A stretch of DNA of 64,000 nt. Origin: Propionicimonas sp. Its GTDB lineage: Bacteria; Actinomycetota; Actinomycetes; Propionibacteriales; Propionibacteriaceae. Where the stretch lies: contig NZ_JARKPQ010000096.1 in the NCBI RefSeq assembly GCF_029975155.1, positions 1 to 64,000 on the forward strand, written 5' to 3'. Both the position numbers and the translations under genes were made by a program. Shown here in pieces: positions 25,572-34,041 of this stretch (position 1 is its first letter; each line of letters starts with the position of its first letter). The notes under the pieces were generated by a model. That model made no database searches and had not been told where the DNA came from. It saw only the letters and a list, made by a program, of their open reading frames with translations.

Positions 25572-27968
25572 ATGACTGACACGCTCTTTCCGGACCTGTT
25601 CTCGACTCCCGCCCCCGCGACCTCGGCCGAGGGGGGCGCTGCGGAGCCGCGCCGGCGCCGGATCAGCGAGGAGGACCTGCTGGCCGACCTGAACCCGCCG
25701 CAGCGCGAGGCGGTCGTGCACGCGGGCAGCCCCGTCCTGGTCGTGGCGGGCGCCGGTTCCGGCAAGACGAGGGTGCTGACGCGTCGGATCGCGCATCTGG
25801 TCAGTCAGCGCCACGTGCACCCCGGTTCGATCCTGGCGATCACGTTCACCAACAAGGCGGCGGCGGAGATGCGGCACCGGGTGGTCGACCTGGTCGGCAA
25901 CCGGGCGAAGCTGATGTGGGTGTCGACGTTCCACTCGGCGTGCGTGCGGATCCTGCGCAACGAGATCTCCCGGTTCGGAATGTCCCGCACGTTCTCGATC
26001 TACGACGACACCGATTCCAAGCGGCTCATGCAGCTGGTGCTGCGCGACCTCGACCTCGACCCGAAGCGGTTCCCTGTCCGGGCGGTGCTGAACTGGGTGT
26101 CGAACTGCAAGAACGAGCTGGTCGACCACGAGAGCGCCCGCAGCCGGGCGGCCGAGGGGACGGCGGAGGAGACCTACGCCGACGCCTATGCCGAGTACCA
26201 GCGCCGGCTGAAGGCGGCGAACGCGCTCGACTTCGACGACCTGATCATGACCACCGTCCACCTGCTGCAGGCGTTCGGTGACCTGCGCGAGCAGTACCGG
26301 CGGCGCTTCCGGCACGTGCTGGTCGACGAGTACCAGGACACCAACCACGCCCAGTACGCGCTCGTGCGCGAGTTGTGCGGCGTCCGTCCCGGGGAGGGGG
26401 ACGCGCCGGAGGTCGAGCCGCCGGAGCTGATGGTCGTCGGCGACTCGGACCAGTCGATCTACGCCTTCCGGGGCGCGACGATCCGCAACATCCTCGACTT
26501 CGAGTCTGACTTCCCGGGCGCGACCACGATCGTCCTCGAGCAGAACTACCGGTCCACCCAGAACATCCTGAACGCGGCCAACGCGGTGATCACCCGCAAC
26601 CCGGGGAGACCCGAGAAGCGGCTGTGGTCGGACGCGGGCGACGGCGAGCTGCTGGTCGGCTACGTGGCCGACACCGAGCACGACGAGGCCCAGTTCGTCG
26701 CGGACGAGATCGACCGGCTCACCGACGCGGGGTCGACGAAGCCCGGCGACGTGGCGGTGTTCTACCGCACGAACGCCCAGTCCCGGGCGTTCGAGGAGGT
26801 GTTCATCCGGGTCGGCATGCCGTACCGGGTGGTGGGCGGCGTCCGGTTCTACGAGCGCCGGGAGATCAGGGATGCGATCGCGTACCTGCGGGCCATCGCG
26901 AACCCCGACGACGATGTGTCGGTGCGGCGGGTGCTGAACGTGCCCAAGCGCGGCATCGGCGACCGGGCGGAGGCGATGATCGAGGCGTTCGCGGCGTCCG
27001 AGCAGATCTCGTTCGGGGCCGCGCTCGACCGGGCGAAGGAGGCGCAGGGGCTCGCCACCCGGTCGCTGACCCAGATCGAGGGGTTCGCGGCGATGATGGC
27101 CGGCTACCGGCAGAAGGTCGCGGACGGGGTGGCTGCCGACGAGATCCTCGCCGGGATCCTGAAGGACTCGGGCTACCTCGCGGAACTGTCGAACTCCACC
27201 GATCCGCAGGACGAGAGCCGGCTGGAGAACCTGGTGGAGTTCGTGAGCGTGGCAGGCGAGTTCGTCGCCGCGGCCCACGCCGTCGACCTGCCCACCGATG
27301 ACGGGGAACTGGCCGCCGGAGCCCCCGAGCCGGACGACTCGCTGCCGGCCTTCCTGGAGCGGATCGCCCTGGTCGCCGACTCCGACCAGATCCCCGACAG
27401 GGACCCGGACGCGGCCGGCGTGGTCACGCTGATGACGCTGCACACGGCGAAGGGTCTGGAGTTCAACACGGTGTTCCTGACCGGCTTCGAGGACGGGATC
27501 TTCCCGCACCAGCGCGCGCAGGCCGACCGCAAGGAACTCGAGGAGGAACGCCGGCTGGCCTACGTCGGCATCACCAGGGCGAGGCAGCGGCTCTACCTGA
27601 CCCGGGCGACCGTCCGCTCGCAGTGGGGGTCGCCGCAGTACAACCCGCCCAGCCGGTTCACCGAGGAGATCCCCGCGCACCTGATCGACTGGCGCCGTCT
27701 GGGGGTGGCGCGCACGGGCTACTCGTCCGCGGCTGCGTCCCGCACGCAGCAGTCGTGGCGCTCGACGGTGGGCTTCGGCGCCGGCCGCCCTGCGATCAAG
27801 ACGGTGCCCTCGGTGGACGTCGGCGACCGCGTGCTGCACACGATGTTCGGCATGGGCACGGTGATCGCCACCTCAGGAGTGGGCGACGGCGCCAAGGCCG
27901 ACGTGGACTTCGGCTCCTCCGGCGTCAAGCGCCTCTCCCTCAAGCACGCCCCGATGGAGAAGCTGTAG
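25572..27968 (+). CDS. pcrA: ATP-dependent DNA helicase, PcrA/UvrD1 type
   Basis: A 798-aa SF1A 3'-5' helicase acting in nucleotide-excision repair and replication-fork clearance. Motifs in order: Q motif LNPPQREAV, Walker A AGAGSGKTRVLTRRIAHL, Ia ITFTNKAAAEMRHR, II VLVDEYQDTN, III VVGDSDQSIYAFRGA, IV LEQNYRST, V TLHTAKGLEFNTVFLTG and VI YVGITRARQRLYL. The C-terminal Tudor-like module ends GTVIATSGVGDGAKADVDFGSSGVKRL, as in PcrA/UvrD1. ATG 25572 is 9 nt after a TAGGCT -10 box. In M. tuberculosis uvrD1 has the same convergent M23-peptidase neighbour. Confidence 0.96.
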   Translation: MTDTLFPDLFSTPAPATSAEGGAAEPRRRRISEEDLLADLNPPQREAVVHAGSPVLVVAGAGSGKTRVLTRRIAHLVSQRHVHPGSILAITFTNKAAAEMRHRVVDLVGNRAKLMWVSTFHSACVRILRNEISRFGMSRTFSIYDDTDSKRLMQLVLRDLDLDPKRFPVRAVLNWVSNCKNELVDHESARSRAAEGTAEETYADAYAEYQRRLKAANALDFDDLIMTTVHLLQAFGDLREQYRRRFRHVLVDEYQDTNHAQYALVRELCGVRPGEGDAPEVEPPELMVVGDSDQSIYAFRGATIRNILDFESDFPGATTIVLEQNYRSTQNILNAANAVITRNPGRPEKRLWSDAGDGELLVGYVADTEHDEAQFVADEIDRLTDAGSTKPGDVAVFYRTNAQSRAFEEVFIRVGMPYRVVGGVRFYERREIRDAIAYLRAIANPDDDVSVRRVLNVPKRGIGDRAEAMIEAFAASEQISFGAALDRAKEAQGLATRSLTQIEGFAAMMAGYRQKVADGVAADEILAGILKDSGYLAELSNSTDPQDESRLENLVEFVSVAGEFVAAAHAVDLPTDDGELAAGAPEPDDSLPAFLERIALVADSDQIPDRDPDAAGVVTLMTLHTAKGLEFNTVFLTGFEDGIFPHQRAQADRKELEEERRLAYVGITRARQRLYLTRATVRSQWGSPQYNPPSRFTEEIPAHLIDWRRLGVARTGYSSAAASRTQQSWRSTVGFGAGRPAIKTVPSVDVGDRVLHTMFGMGTVIATSGVGDGAKADVDFGSSGVKRLSLKHAPMEKL

Positions 27969-27983
27969 CCCAGACTGCGACCC

Positions 27984-28006
27984 CGCTCGTCGAGCCTGTC
28001 GAGACG
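27984..28006. repeat. CGTCGAG-type dispersed repeat after pcrA
   Basis: Variant copy CGCTCGTCGAGCCTGTCGAG starting 15 nt after the pcrA stop; a partial CGTCAGGCTGAGGG copy follows at 28020-28033. Confidence 0.75.
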
Positions 28007-28058
28007 TACTCGGATGCTCCGTCAGGCTGAGGGCGGCGAGCGAGGATAGACCCTCAAC

Positions 28059-28111
28059 CGGTCCCTGAGGAGCGCTCCCGTGAGGAACGAGCGGGAGCGT
28101 GTCACGAAGGG
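28059..28111. repeat. GAGGAG...GTCACGAAGGG element, left copy
   Basis: Begins CGGTCCCTGAGGAGCG, contains GTGAGGAACGAGCGGGAGC and ends GTCACGAAGGG. It is the + orientation partner of 28479-28524, and the two enclose a 95-codon open frame. It matches the reverse-oriented copy ending at 9080. Confidence 0.8.
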
Positions 28112-28162
28112 CGCGAGTCCGATCTCGTTTCTCGGGCCACGACGGCTGGTGGCGCGACCCAG

Positions 28163-28450
28163 GTGCTCGCATCGATCGGATCAGAACTGGGCAGGCTCGC
28201 CGGCCGGACGGATCCCAGGTCGTGCTCGCCCCCGGAGTCGCGCGGCACCCTTATCGGTGCACTGGTGGCGGCCGAAGCCAGCGTTGGCCTGGTCGAACTC
28301 CGCAAAGAGCTGGGCCGGATCTCCGACACCGACGCCTGGCTGGTCGCCCGCAAGCGCAGGCATCAAGTGGGGAGCCTTCTGCCCCATAGACGGTGGAAGA
28401 TGCTCCGCGCACATCTGCCGGGAGGGGTCTGGAAGGCGAGCACGAGCTGA
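28163..28450 (+). CDS. Hypothetical protein between inverted repeat copies
   Basis: A 95-aa frame starting at GTG 28163. From about residue 35 the codons look like a real gene (GAACTCCGCAAAGAGCTGGG; GC3-rich), giving VGLVELRKELGRISDTDAWLVARKRR and ending VWKASTS. The first third is less convincing, and no ribosome site precedes the GTG. It could be the truncated end of a larger gene or a small cargo gene of a repeat-bounded unit. I do not recognise a family. GTG 28163 is simply the first start in the frame. Confidence 0.35.
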   Translation: MLASIGSELGRLAGRTDPRSCSPPESRGTLIGALVAAEASVGLVELRKELGRISDTDAWLVARKRRHQVGSLLPHRRWKMLRAHLPGGVWKASTS

Positions 28451-28478
28451 TCCGGCCTGCGACCCGGGGTCGTGGAGG

Positions 28479-28524
28479 CCCTTCGTGACGGCCCCGCTCG
28501 TACCTCGCGGGCCTCCTCAGGGGG
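28479..28524. repeat. GAGGAG...GTCACGAAGGG element, right (inverted) copy
   Basis: Reads CCCTTCGTGAC ... TACCTCGCGGGCCTCCTCAG on the + strand, i.e. the inverse of 28059-28111 with an altered centre. Between the two copies lie 367 nt that include the 95-codon frame. Confidence 0.75.
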
Positions 28525-28563
28525 CCGTCTTGGGGGAGGCGTGCGCAGGGAGGGTGGTGCGTG

Positions 28564-28627
28564 GGTCTCGACAAGCTCGACCAGCGGTTGCTGCTGAACT
28601 GGCGAGGGTTGCTGCTGAACTGGCGAG
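28564..28627. repeat. CTCGACAAGCTCGACC repeat and a 21-bp tandem duplication
   Basis: GTCTCGACAAGCTCGACCAG (28565-28584) is the reverse-orientation form of the CGTCGAG repeat. It is followed by two perfect tandem copies of a 21-bp unit starting GGTTGCTGCTGAACTGG (28586-28606 and 28607-28627), just beyond the 3' end of the M23 gene. Confidence 0.8.
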
Positions 28628-28649
28628 ATGGTGCAGGCCAGGGGGCGGT

Positions 28650-29531
28650 TCAGCCGTCCTTGTGGGTTCCGTCGCCCTTGCCCTTGGCTTCCTTGTTCCA
28701 GCCGATGTACTTCATCGGGTCGATGCCGTGGCCGTTCTCGTACATCGAGTAGTGCAGGTGGCAGGCGGTGGAGAGGCCGGTGTTGCCGACGTAGCCGACG
28801 AGGTCGCCCTGGTCGACCTTCTGGCCGACCTGCACGACGTACTTCTGCATGTGCAGGTAGCCGGACTCGACCGAGATGCCGTCGATCTTGCCGTGGGCGA
28901 TCCGCACGTTGTTGCCGGAACCGCCGTTGTAGCCCATGGCGGCCCGCACGACGACGCCGGACTGCGCGGCGTGGACCGGCTGACCGCACGCGCCGCCGAT
29001 GTCGTCTCCGTCGTGCAGGCGGTAGTAGTGCAGGATCGGGTGCAGGCGCAGGCCGTAGGGCGAACTGACCGACCCGGCCGTCGGCCAGATGAACTTCGCG
29101 AGGTTCTGCAGCCGCTTGATCTCGGTGGCGATCGCCGCCGCCTCACTGTCGAAGGCGCTGCTGCGGGCTTCGGCAGCCGCGCTCTCCTGGCTGTCGGTGA
29201 TCGCGTCCTCGTCGAGTGCGAGCTGCTCGGTCCGCTGGCGGGCGAGGTCGGCGACCGACGTGGTGCGGGTTGCACTGGCTGCCTGGATCGCCGGGATCGT
29301 CGAGATGGCCAGCCCCTGGTCGGCGAACGCCGTACCGGTGGCATTGGTGGACGAGGCGGTGAAGGCGGAGAAGCCGGCGACGGCGATTCCTGAGACAACG
29401 ACGGCGGTAAAGCCCCGCTTGGCCAGATTGCGCAACCTTGCGCCGGTGAGGCCGCGGCCGGAACCGCTGGTGCGCTGATCCGACGGGAGTGCGCGACGCG
29501 GCTTGCCAGCCCGCAGTCGAAGTCGGTTCAC
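28650..29531 (-). CDS. Secreted M23-family peptidoglycan endopeptidase
   Basis: A 293-aa protein. After a basic N-terminus a hydrophobic segment ([18 protein letters not shown]) acts as signal or anchor; a predicted coiled coil follows ([13 protein letters not shown]... to EIKRLQ). The C-terminal LytM domain begins [17 protein letters not shown] and has the zinc ligands in RLHDGDDIG and CHLHYSMY. It cleaves peptidoglycan cross-links or activates amidases. The GTG start at 29531 has a GGGGAG ribosome site. It lies between pcrA and sucC as in M. tuberculosis (Rv0950c). DNA repeats crowd its 3' flank. Confidence 0.92.
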   Translation of the reverse strand: MNRLRLRAGKPRRALPSDQRTSGSGRGLTGARLRNLAKRGFTAVVVSGIAVAGFSAFTASSTNATGTAFADQGLAISTIPAIQAASATRTTSVADLARQRTEQLALDEDAITDSQESAAAEARSSAFDSEAAAIATEIKRLQNLAKFIWPTAGSVSSPYGLRLHPILHYYRLHDGDDIGGACGQPVHAAQSGVVVRAAMGYNGGSGNNVRIAHGKIDGISVESGYLHMQKYVVQVGQKVDQGDLVGYVGNTGLSTACHLHYSMYENGHGIDPMKYIGWNKEAKGKGDGTHKDG

Positions 29532-29590
29532 TTGTCTCCCCGTCAGTCCTTCAGTACAGCACCACCGCCCGGTCGAGCCGAGCAGGAGCA

Positions 29591-29596
29591 ACCTTA
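29591..29596 (-). promoter_or_regulatory. Predicted -10 box of the M23 peptidase gene
   Basis: TAAGGT on the minus strand within an AT-richer patch (29590-29635); leader about 50 nt. TGAGAAA/AACAACC upstream could serve as -35. Confidence 0.35.
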
Positions 29597-29688
29597 GCAT
29601 TTCTTAGGTTGTTTCTCAGGCTTACTCAGAAACTGGGACCGGGTGTCGCGGACGCCGCGGCATGGGCGACATCCGCAGGCGTGCACAC

Positions 29689-29694
29689 TAGGCT
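29689..29694 (+). promoter_or_regulatory. Predicted -10 box of sucCD
   Basis: TAGGCT in the sequence CACACTAGGCTCGG, leaving a leader of about 28 nt that includes the ribosome site GGAACGGAG. Confidence 0.4.
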
Positions 29695-29728
29695 CGGCAG
29701 AGCATTCGACAGCGGAACGGAGTCAGCG

Positions 29729-30904
29729 GTGGATCTGTTCGAGTACCAGGCGCGGGACCTGTTCGAGGCACACGGCGTCCCCGTGCTGCGCGGGCTGGTC
29801 GCGCGAACGCCGGAGGAGGCCGAAGCGGCGGCAGCCGAGCTCGGCACGCCGGTCGTTGTGGTCAAGGCGCAGGTGAAGACCGGCGGACGCGGGAAGGCCG
29901 GCGGCGTCAAGCTGGCCCGCTCGCCACAGGAGGCTGCCGACCGCGCGCGGGACATCCTGGGCATGGACATCAACGGCCATCGCGTCGAGGTCGTGATGGT
30001 CACCGAGGGCGCCGACATCGCCGAGGAGTACTACTTCTCGCTCCTGCTCGACCGTTCCACCCGCAACTATCTGGCGATGTGCTCCAAAGAGGGCGGCATG
30101 GACATCGAGACGCTCGCCCGCGAGCGTCCGGACGCCCTCGCCCGGGTCGAGATCGACCCACTGACCGGACTGGATGCGGCCGGGGCGGACGAGATCGTCG
30201 CCGCCGCAGGCTTCGTCGAGGCCGACCGCGCGGAGATCGCCCGTGTCCTCGTTCTGCTCGGCGAGGTGTACCGCGAGAACGACGCCACCCTCGTCGAGGT
30301 GAACCCGCTGGTGAAGACCGGCGACGGCCGGATCATCGCGCTCGACGGCAAGGTCACCCTCGACGCCAACTCGGCCTTCCGGCACCCCGAGTGGGCGGCC
30401 TACGCCGACGAGTCCCTCGACGACCCGCTGGAGATCCGGGCCAGGGAGAAGCACCTCAACTACGTGAAGCTGGACGGATCGGTGGGCATCATCGGCAACG
30501 GCGCCGGCCTGGTGATGAGCACGCTCGACGTCGTGGCCGCCGCCGGCGCGGACCTGCCGGGCCAGCCGCGTCCGGCGAACTTCCTCGACATCGGCGGCGG
30601 CGCCTCCGCGCAGGTGATGGCCAACGGGCTCGACATCATCCTGTCCGACCCGCAGGTGAAGGTGGTGTTCGTCAACGTCTTCGGCGGCATCACGGCCTGT
30701 TCCGAGGTGGCGAAGGGCATCATCGACGCGCTCGGCATGCTGGGGGAGCGGGCCACCCGTCCGATCGTCGTCCGGCTGGACGGCAACGCCGTCGAGATCG
30801 GCCGGCACATGCTGGCCGAGGCGGCGCACCCCCTGGTACAGGTCAGCGAGACCATGGACGATGCGGCCCGGCGGGCCGCCGAGCTGGCCGCAGCGGCCGA
30901 ATAA
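29729..30904 (+). CDS. sucC: Succinyl-CoA synthetase beta subunit (ADP-forming)
   Basis: A 391-aa ATP-grasp subunit of the TCA-cycle enzyme that interconverts succinyl-CoA and succinate with nucleotide phosphorylation. N-terminus [22 protein letters not shown]-grasp stretch [21 protein letters not shown]; CoA/hinge part [14 protein letters not shown] and [21 protein letters not shown] 29729 carries the usual N-terminus and follows GGAACGGAG. The alpha subunit sucD starts 14 nt after the stop; the pair forms an operon. Confidence 0.97.
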   Translation: MDLFEYQARDLFEAHGVPVLRGLVARTPEEAEAAAAELGTPVVVVKAQVKTGGRGKAGGVKLARSPQEAADRARDILGMDINGHRVEVVMVTEGADIAEEYYFSLLLDRSTRNYLAMCSKEGGMDIETLARERPDALARVEIDPLTGLDAAGADEIVAAAGFVEADRAEIARVLVLLGEVYRENDATLVEVNPLVKTGDGRIIALDGKVTLDANSAFRHPEWAAYADESLDDPLEIRAREKHLNYVKLDGSVGIIGNGAGLVMSTLDVVAAAGADLPGQPRPANFLDIGGGASAQVMANGLDIILSDPQVKVVFVNVFGGITACSEVAKGIIDALGMLGERATRPIVVRLDGNAVEIGRHMLAEAAHPLVQVSETMDDAARRAAELAAAAE

Positions 30905-30918
30905 GGAGAGACGCGCAG

Positions 30919-31806
30919 ATGTCGATCTGGTTGGACCAGCGGTCCACGGTCATCGTCCAGGGCATGACCGGCTCCGAAGGACGCAAGCACACCCAGCGGA
31001 TGATCGGCGCCGGCACGCGGATCGTCGCCGGCGTCACCCCCGGCAAGGGTGGCCAGTCGGTCACCTTCGAGGAGGAGCCGGTCCCCGTCTATGACAGCGT
31101 CGCCGAGGCGAAGGCGGCCACGGGAGCGAACACGTCCGTGGTGTTCGTGCCCGCGGCGTACACCCGCCAGGCCGTGTTCGACGCGGTGGACGCCGGCCTC
31201 GACCTCACCGTGGTGATCACCGAGGGCGTCCCCGTGAAGGACACCGCCGAGTTCGTGGACTACGCGCGGCAGTCCGGGCACACCCGGCTGGTGGGCCCCA
31301 ACTGCCCGGGCCTGATCAGCCCCGGCAAGTCGAACGTCGGGATCATCCCGCCGACGATCTCCGGCCCGGGCCGGATCGGCCTGGTCTCGAAGTCGGGCAC
31401 CCTGACCTACCAGATGATGTTCGAACTGCGCGACATCGGCTTCTCGACGGCTGTCGGCATCGGTGGCGACCCGGTCAACGGCAGCACCCACATCGACGCG
31501 CTGGCCGCGTTCGAGGACGACCCGGAGACCGACGCGATCGTGATGATCGGCGAGATCGGCGGTGACGCGGAGGAGCGCGCGGCGGCCTACATCGCCGACT
31601 ACATCACCAAGCCGGTGGTCGGCTACGTCGCCGGCTTCACGGCCCCGGTCGGCAAGACCATGGGCCACGCCGGTGCGATCGTCACCGGCTCGGTCGGCAC
31701 GGCGAAGGCCAAGAAGGCCGCGCTGGAAGCCGCCGGCGTCCGCGTCGGCCGGACGCCGAGCGAGACCGCGTCCCTGATGCGCGAGGTCGTCGCCGGCCTC
31801 GGCTGA
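30919..31806 (+). CDS. sucD: Succinyl-CoA synthetase alpha subunit
   Basis: A 295-aa subunit that binds CoA and carries the phosphohistidine. The CoA-binding fold begins [19 protein letters not shown], with [11 protein letters not shown], and the active-site histidine lies in [14 protein letters not shown] 30919 is preceded by AAGGAGAG. The carbohydrate cassette starts immediately downstream on the opposite strand, with only 19 nt between the two stops; in M. tuberculosis the region after sucD leads on towards perM instead. Confidence 0.97.
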   Translation: MSIWLDQRSTVIVQGMTGSEGRKHTQRMIGAGTRIVAGVTPGKGGQSVTFEEEPVPVYDSVAEAKAATGANTSVVFVPAAYTRQAVFDAVDAGLDLTVVITEGVPVKDTAEFVDYARQSGHTRLVGPNCPGLISPGKSNVGIIPPTISGPGRIGLVSKSGTLTYQMMFELRDIGFSTAVGIGGDPVNGSTHIDALAAFEDDPETDAIVMIGEIGGDAEERAAAYIADYITKPVVGYVAGFTAPVGKTMGHAGAIVTGSVGTAKAKKAALEAAGVRVGRTPSETASLMREVVAGLG

Positions 31807-31825
31807 TCCCCGACGCCGTCCCGGG

Positions 31826-32539
31826 TCACGCTGGACGGAACAGCTCCGCGCGGAACCGGTAGGCGTCGCCGCGGTAGCGGTTCACGCCGACCAGGACGGG
31901 CTGGTTGTCGGCGGTGTAGGCGACCTCGCTGCCGACGAGGATCGGCGCGCCGACCGGGCAGCCGAGGAGCTGGGCGATCTCGGCGTCCGCGGCGTCGGCC
32001 TGCACGGAGTAGGCCGAGCGCTGCAGCCGGACGCCGCACAGCGCCTCCAGCCGCTCGTACAGGGACTGGTCGGTCATGTCTGCGGTGACCATGGGCTCCA
32101 GACCCTCGCGGCGCAGGACCACCAGGTCGACACAGATCGGGTAGCCGTCCATGCCGCGCAGCCGGCGCAACTCGATCACCGGGGCGGCTGGAGCGATGTG
32201 CAGCTGCTCGGCCTCCTCCAGCGTGGCCGGACGGGTCCGGTGCCGCAACACCCGCGATGTCGGACGCAGCCCCCGCGCCCTCGCCATCTCGCTGAAGGAC
32301 TGCAGGACGCTGGGCGCCTCGCCCACGACCTCGCTGTTCACGAACCAGCCCCGCTGCGCCGAGCGCTCCAGCCTTCCCTCTGCCTCCAGCAGCGACAGGG
32401 CCCTGCGCACGGTCACCCGGCTGACCCCGAGGCGCACCGAGAGATCCCGCTCACCCGGCAGTCGCGAGCCGGGTGCGAACTCGCCGCGTTGCAGGCTCAG
32501 CATCAGCTGCCGATAGGCGGTGTCCGTGGCCAGGGTCAT
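31826..32539 (-). CDS. GntR-family regulator with UTRA domain
   Basis: A 237-aa HutC/DasR-type repressor. Winged helix: AYRQLMLSLQRGEFAPGSRLPGERDLSVRLGVSRVTVRRALSLLEAEG. The UTRA effector domain (VIELRRLRGMDGYPICVDLVVL, YSVQADAADAEIAQLL, NRYRGDAYRFRAELF) usually binds phosphorylated amino sugars or related sugars. The gene is divergent from the ABC importer operon; ACTGGT half-sites in the gap overlap both promoters, including its own -10 box. Its transcript is probably leaderless (TATCGT, 7 nt, ATG). Confidence 0.93.
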   Translation of the reverse strand: MTLATDTAYRQLMLSLQRGEFAPGSRLPGERDLSVRLGVSRVTVRRALSLLEAEGRLERSAQRGWFVNSEVVGEAPSVLQSFSEMARARGLRPTSRVLRHRTRPATLEEAEQLHIAPAAPVIELRRLRGMDGYPICVDLVVLRREGLEPMVTADMTDQSLYERLEALCGVRLQRSAYSVQADAADAEIAQLLGCPVGAPILVGSEVAYTADNQPVLVGVNRYRGDAYRFRAELFRPA

Positions 32540-32668
32540 GGCGATGACGATACCAGTTGCCGGATACCTGCACTACTGGTCCGTTTTTCTTGCCTTACTG
32601 GACTATCTGGTATAGAACTCGAAGGGGAACCCGCCGCTCGTGCGGCGAGCCAGTGCAAAGGAGTAGGA
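32540..32668. promoter_or_regulatory. GntR operator/promoter region of the carbohydrate cassette
   Basis: ACCAGT at 32552-32557 and ACTGGT at 32575-32580 form an inverted pair, with a further ACTGGACTATCTGGT at 32597-32611. The minus-strand -10 of gntR, TATCGT (32552-32547), overlaps the first half-site. For the importer, TTGCCT (32590-32595) and TATAGA (32611-32616) are candidate -35/-10 boxes 15 nt apart, with the third site between them. DasR-type GntR proteins recognise ACTGGT-based palindromes, so repression of both directions is plausible. Ribosome site AAAGGAG at 32658-32664. Confidence 0.5.
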
Positions 32669-34027
32669 GTGCGCAATCCAGGAACGGTCAGCCGGACCAT
32701 CGCCACGGCATTCGTCTTCACCGCGCTGCTTGCGGCCGCAGGCTGCGCGCCCGGCGGGTCCGGCCCGGCCCCGTCGTCCGCCCCCGCCGCCGTCTCCACC
32801 GACGTCGCCGGCGCGGGCGAGGTCACCCTCAAGCTGTCGGACTTCTGGGGCGGCAGCGAGCAGGAGTGGATCAAGGGCATGATCACCAAATTCCAGACGA
32901 AGTACCCGAACGTCACCATCGAGCGCACCCAGGAGGACTGGGGCCAGCTCACCTCCACGCTGAACCTGCAGCTCGCCGAGGACGACGGTCCCGACCTGGC
33001 CACCGCCAACAACGGCTGGCAGTCGCTGGGCACGCTGGCCAAGGGCAACCTCGTGCTGAACCTCGACGAGTACTCCAGGGCCTACGGCTGGGACAAGCTC
33101 ATCCCCAGCACCATCGCCAGGCAGAACCAGTTCACGACCGACTTCAAGACCATCGGCTCCGGCTCGCTGTTCTCCACGCCGGTCGCGCGAGTGTCGCTGA
33201 TCGGCATCTACTACAACGTCGACAAGCTCACCAAGCTCGGCATCGCCCCGCCGACCACGCTGGCCGAGTTCGAGGCCGCGGCGGCGAAGGCCAAGGCCGC
33301 CGGCGAGATCCCGATCGGCTACGGCAGCCAGGACTCGCCGACCGCCGTCCTGCTCGGTCTGCAGGCTCTGTACGCCGACGCCAACACGATCAACAACTTC
33401 ACCTACGGCGACACCGCGGTGACCGCCGACCAGGCCGGCCTCACCCAGGCGGCCGAGACCGTGAAGAAGTGGAACGACAACGGCTGGTTCAGCCCGCACC
33501 ACGAGGGCATCAACTACCAGGACGCGGTCGCGAACTTCCTCGACGGCAAGGGCGTCTTCCGGTTCGAGTACACCGGTTCGCTGGGCCTCACCACCGAGCA
33601 GCAGGGCAAATTCCAGTACATCCAGCTGCCGCAGGCCAACGGCAGCGGGACGGTGGGCGTCGGCGCGGCTCCGGCCGCGATGGTGATCGCCACGAAGTGC
33701 AAGCACCCGGACGTGGCGGCAGCCTTCCTCGACTTCCTGATGTCAGCCGACGCCGCCCAGGCCTCGGCGGACAACGGGCTGATCCCGTTGCTGCACGAGA
33801 ACGTGACCATCCCCGACAACCAGGCCACGCTGAAGACCGAGGCGGCGGGCGCGGCGGCGATCGGCGCGTCGGACGGCTTCGTCCCCTACTTCGACTGGAC
33901 CAGCCCGACCATGCTGGACACGCTGAACCAGCAGATGCAGATGCTCTACGCCGGCAAGTCGACCCCGGCCGACCTGGTCGCGGCGGTCGACAAGGACCGC
34001 AACGCGTTCCTGCAAGAGTCGAAGTAG
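32669..34027 (+). CDS. Carbohydrate ABC transporter substrate-binding lipoprotein
   Basis: A 452-aa extracytoplasmic sugar-binding protein (family 1 SBP). The signal peptide ends in the lipobox AAAGC with C26. The mature domain starts VTLKLSDFWGGSEQEWIKGMI and has the typical FARFEYTGS-like hinge (here GVFRFEYTGSLGL) and late ASADNGLIPL. GTG 32669 with AAAGGAG upstream. It heads an operon with two permeases, a NagB-like protein, GH4, a sugar kinase and GH3. No ATPase is encoded here, so a shared MsmK/MsiK-type ATPase elsewhere must energise import. Confidence 0.93.
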   Translation: MRNPGTVSRTIATAFVFTALLAAAGCAPGGSGPAPSSAPAAVSTDVAGAGEVTLKLSDFWGGSEQEWIKGMITKFQTKYPNVTIERTQEDWGQLTSTLNLQLAEDDGPDLATANNGWQSLGTLAKGNLVLNLDEYSRAYGWDKLIPSTIARQNQFTTDFKTIGSGSLFSTPVARVSLIGIYYNVDKLTKLGIAPPTTLAEFEAAAAKAKAAGEIPIGYGSQDSPTAVLLGLQALYADANTINNFTYGDTAVTADQAGLTQAAETVKKWNDNGWFSPHHEGINYQDAVANFLDGKGVFRFEYTGSLGLTTEQQGKFQYIQLPQANGSGTVGVGAAPAAMVIATKCKHPDVAAAFLDFLMSADAAQASADNGLIPLLHENVTIPDNQATLKTEAAGAAAIGASDGFVPYFDWTSPTMLDTLNQQMQMLYAGKSTPADLVAAVDKDRNAFLQESK

Positions 34028-34041
34028 CCAGCGGACGCCTG

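Noticed and set aside
28059-28524. Intact insertion sequence
   Set aside because: No transposase motif in the enclosed frame, and no target duplication could be recognised.
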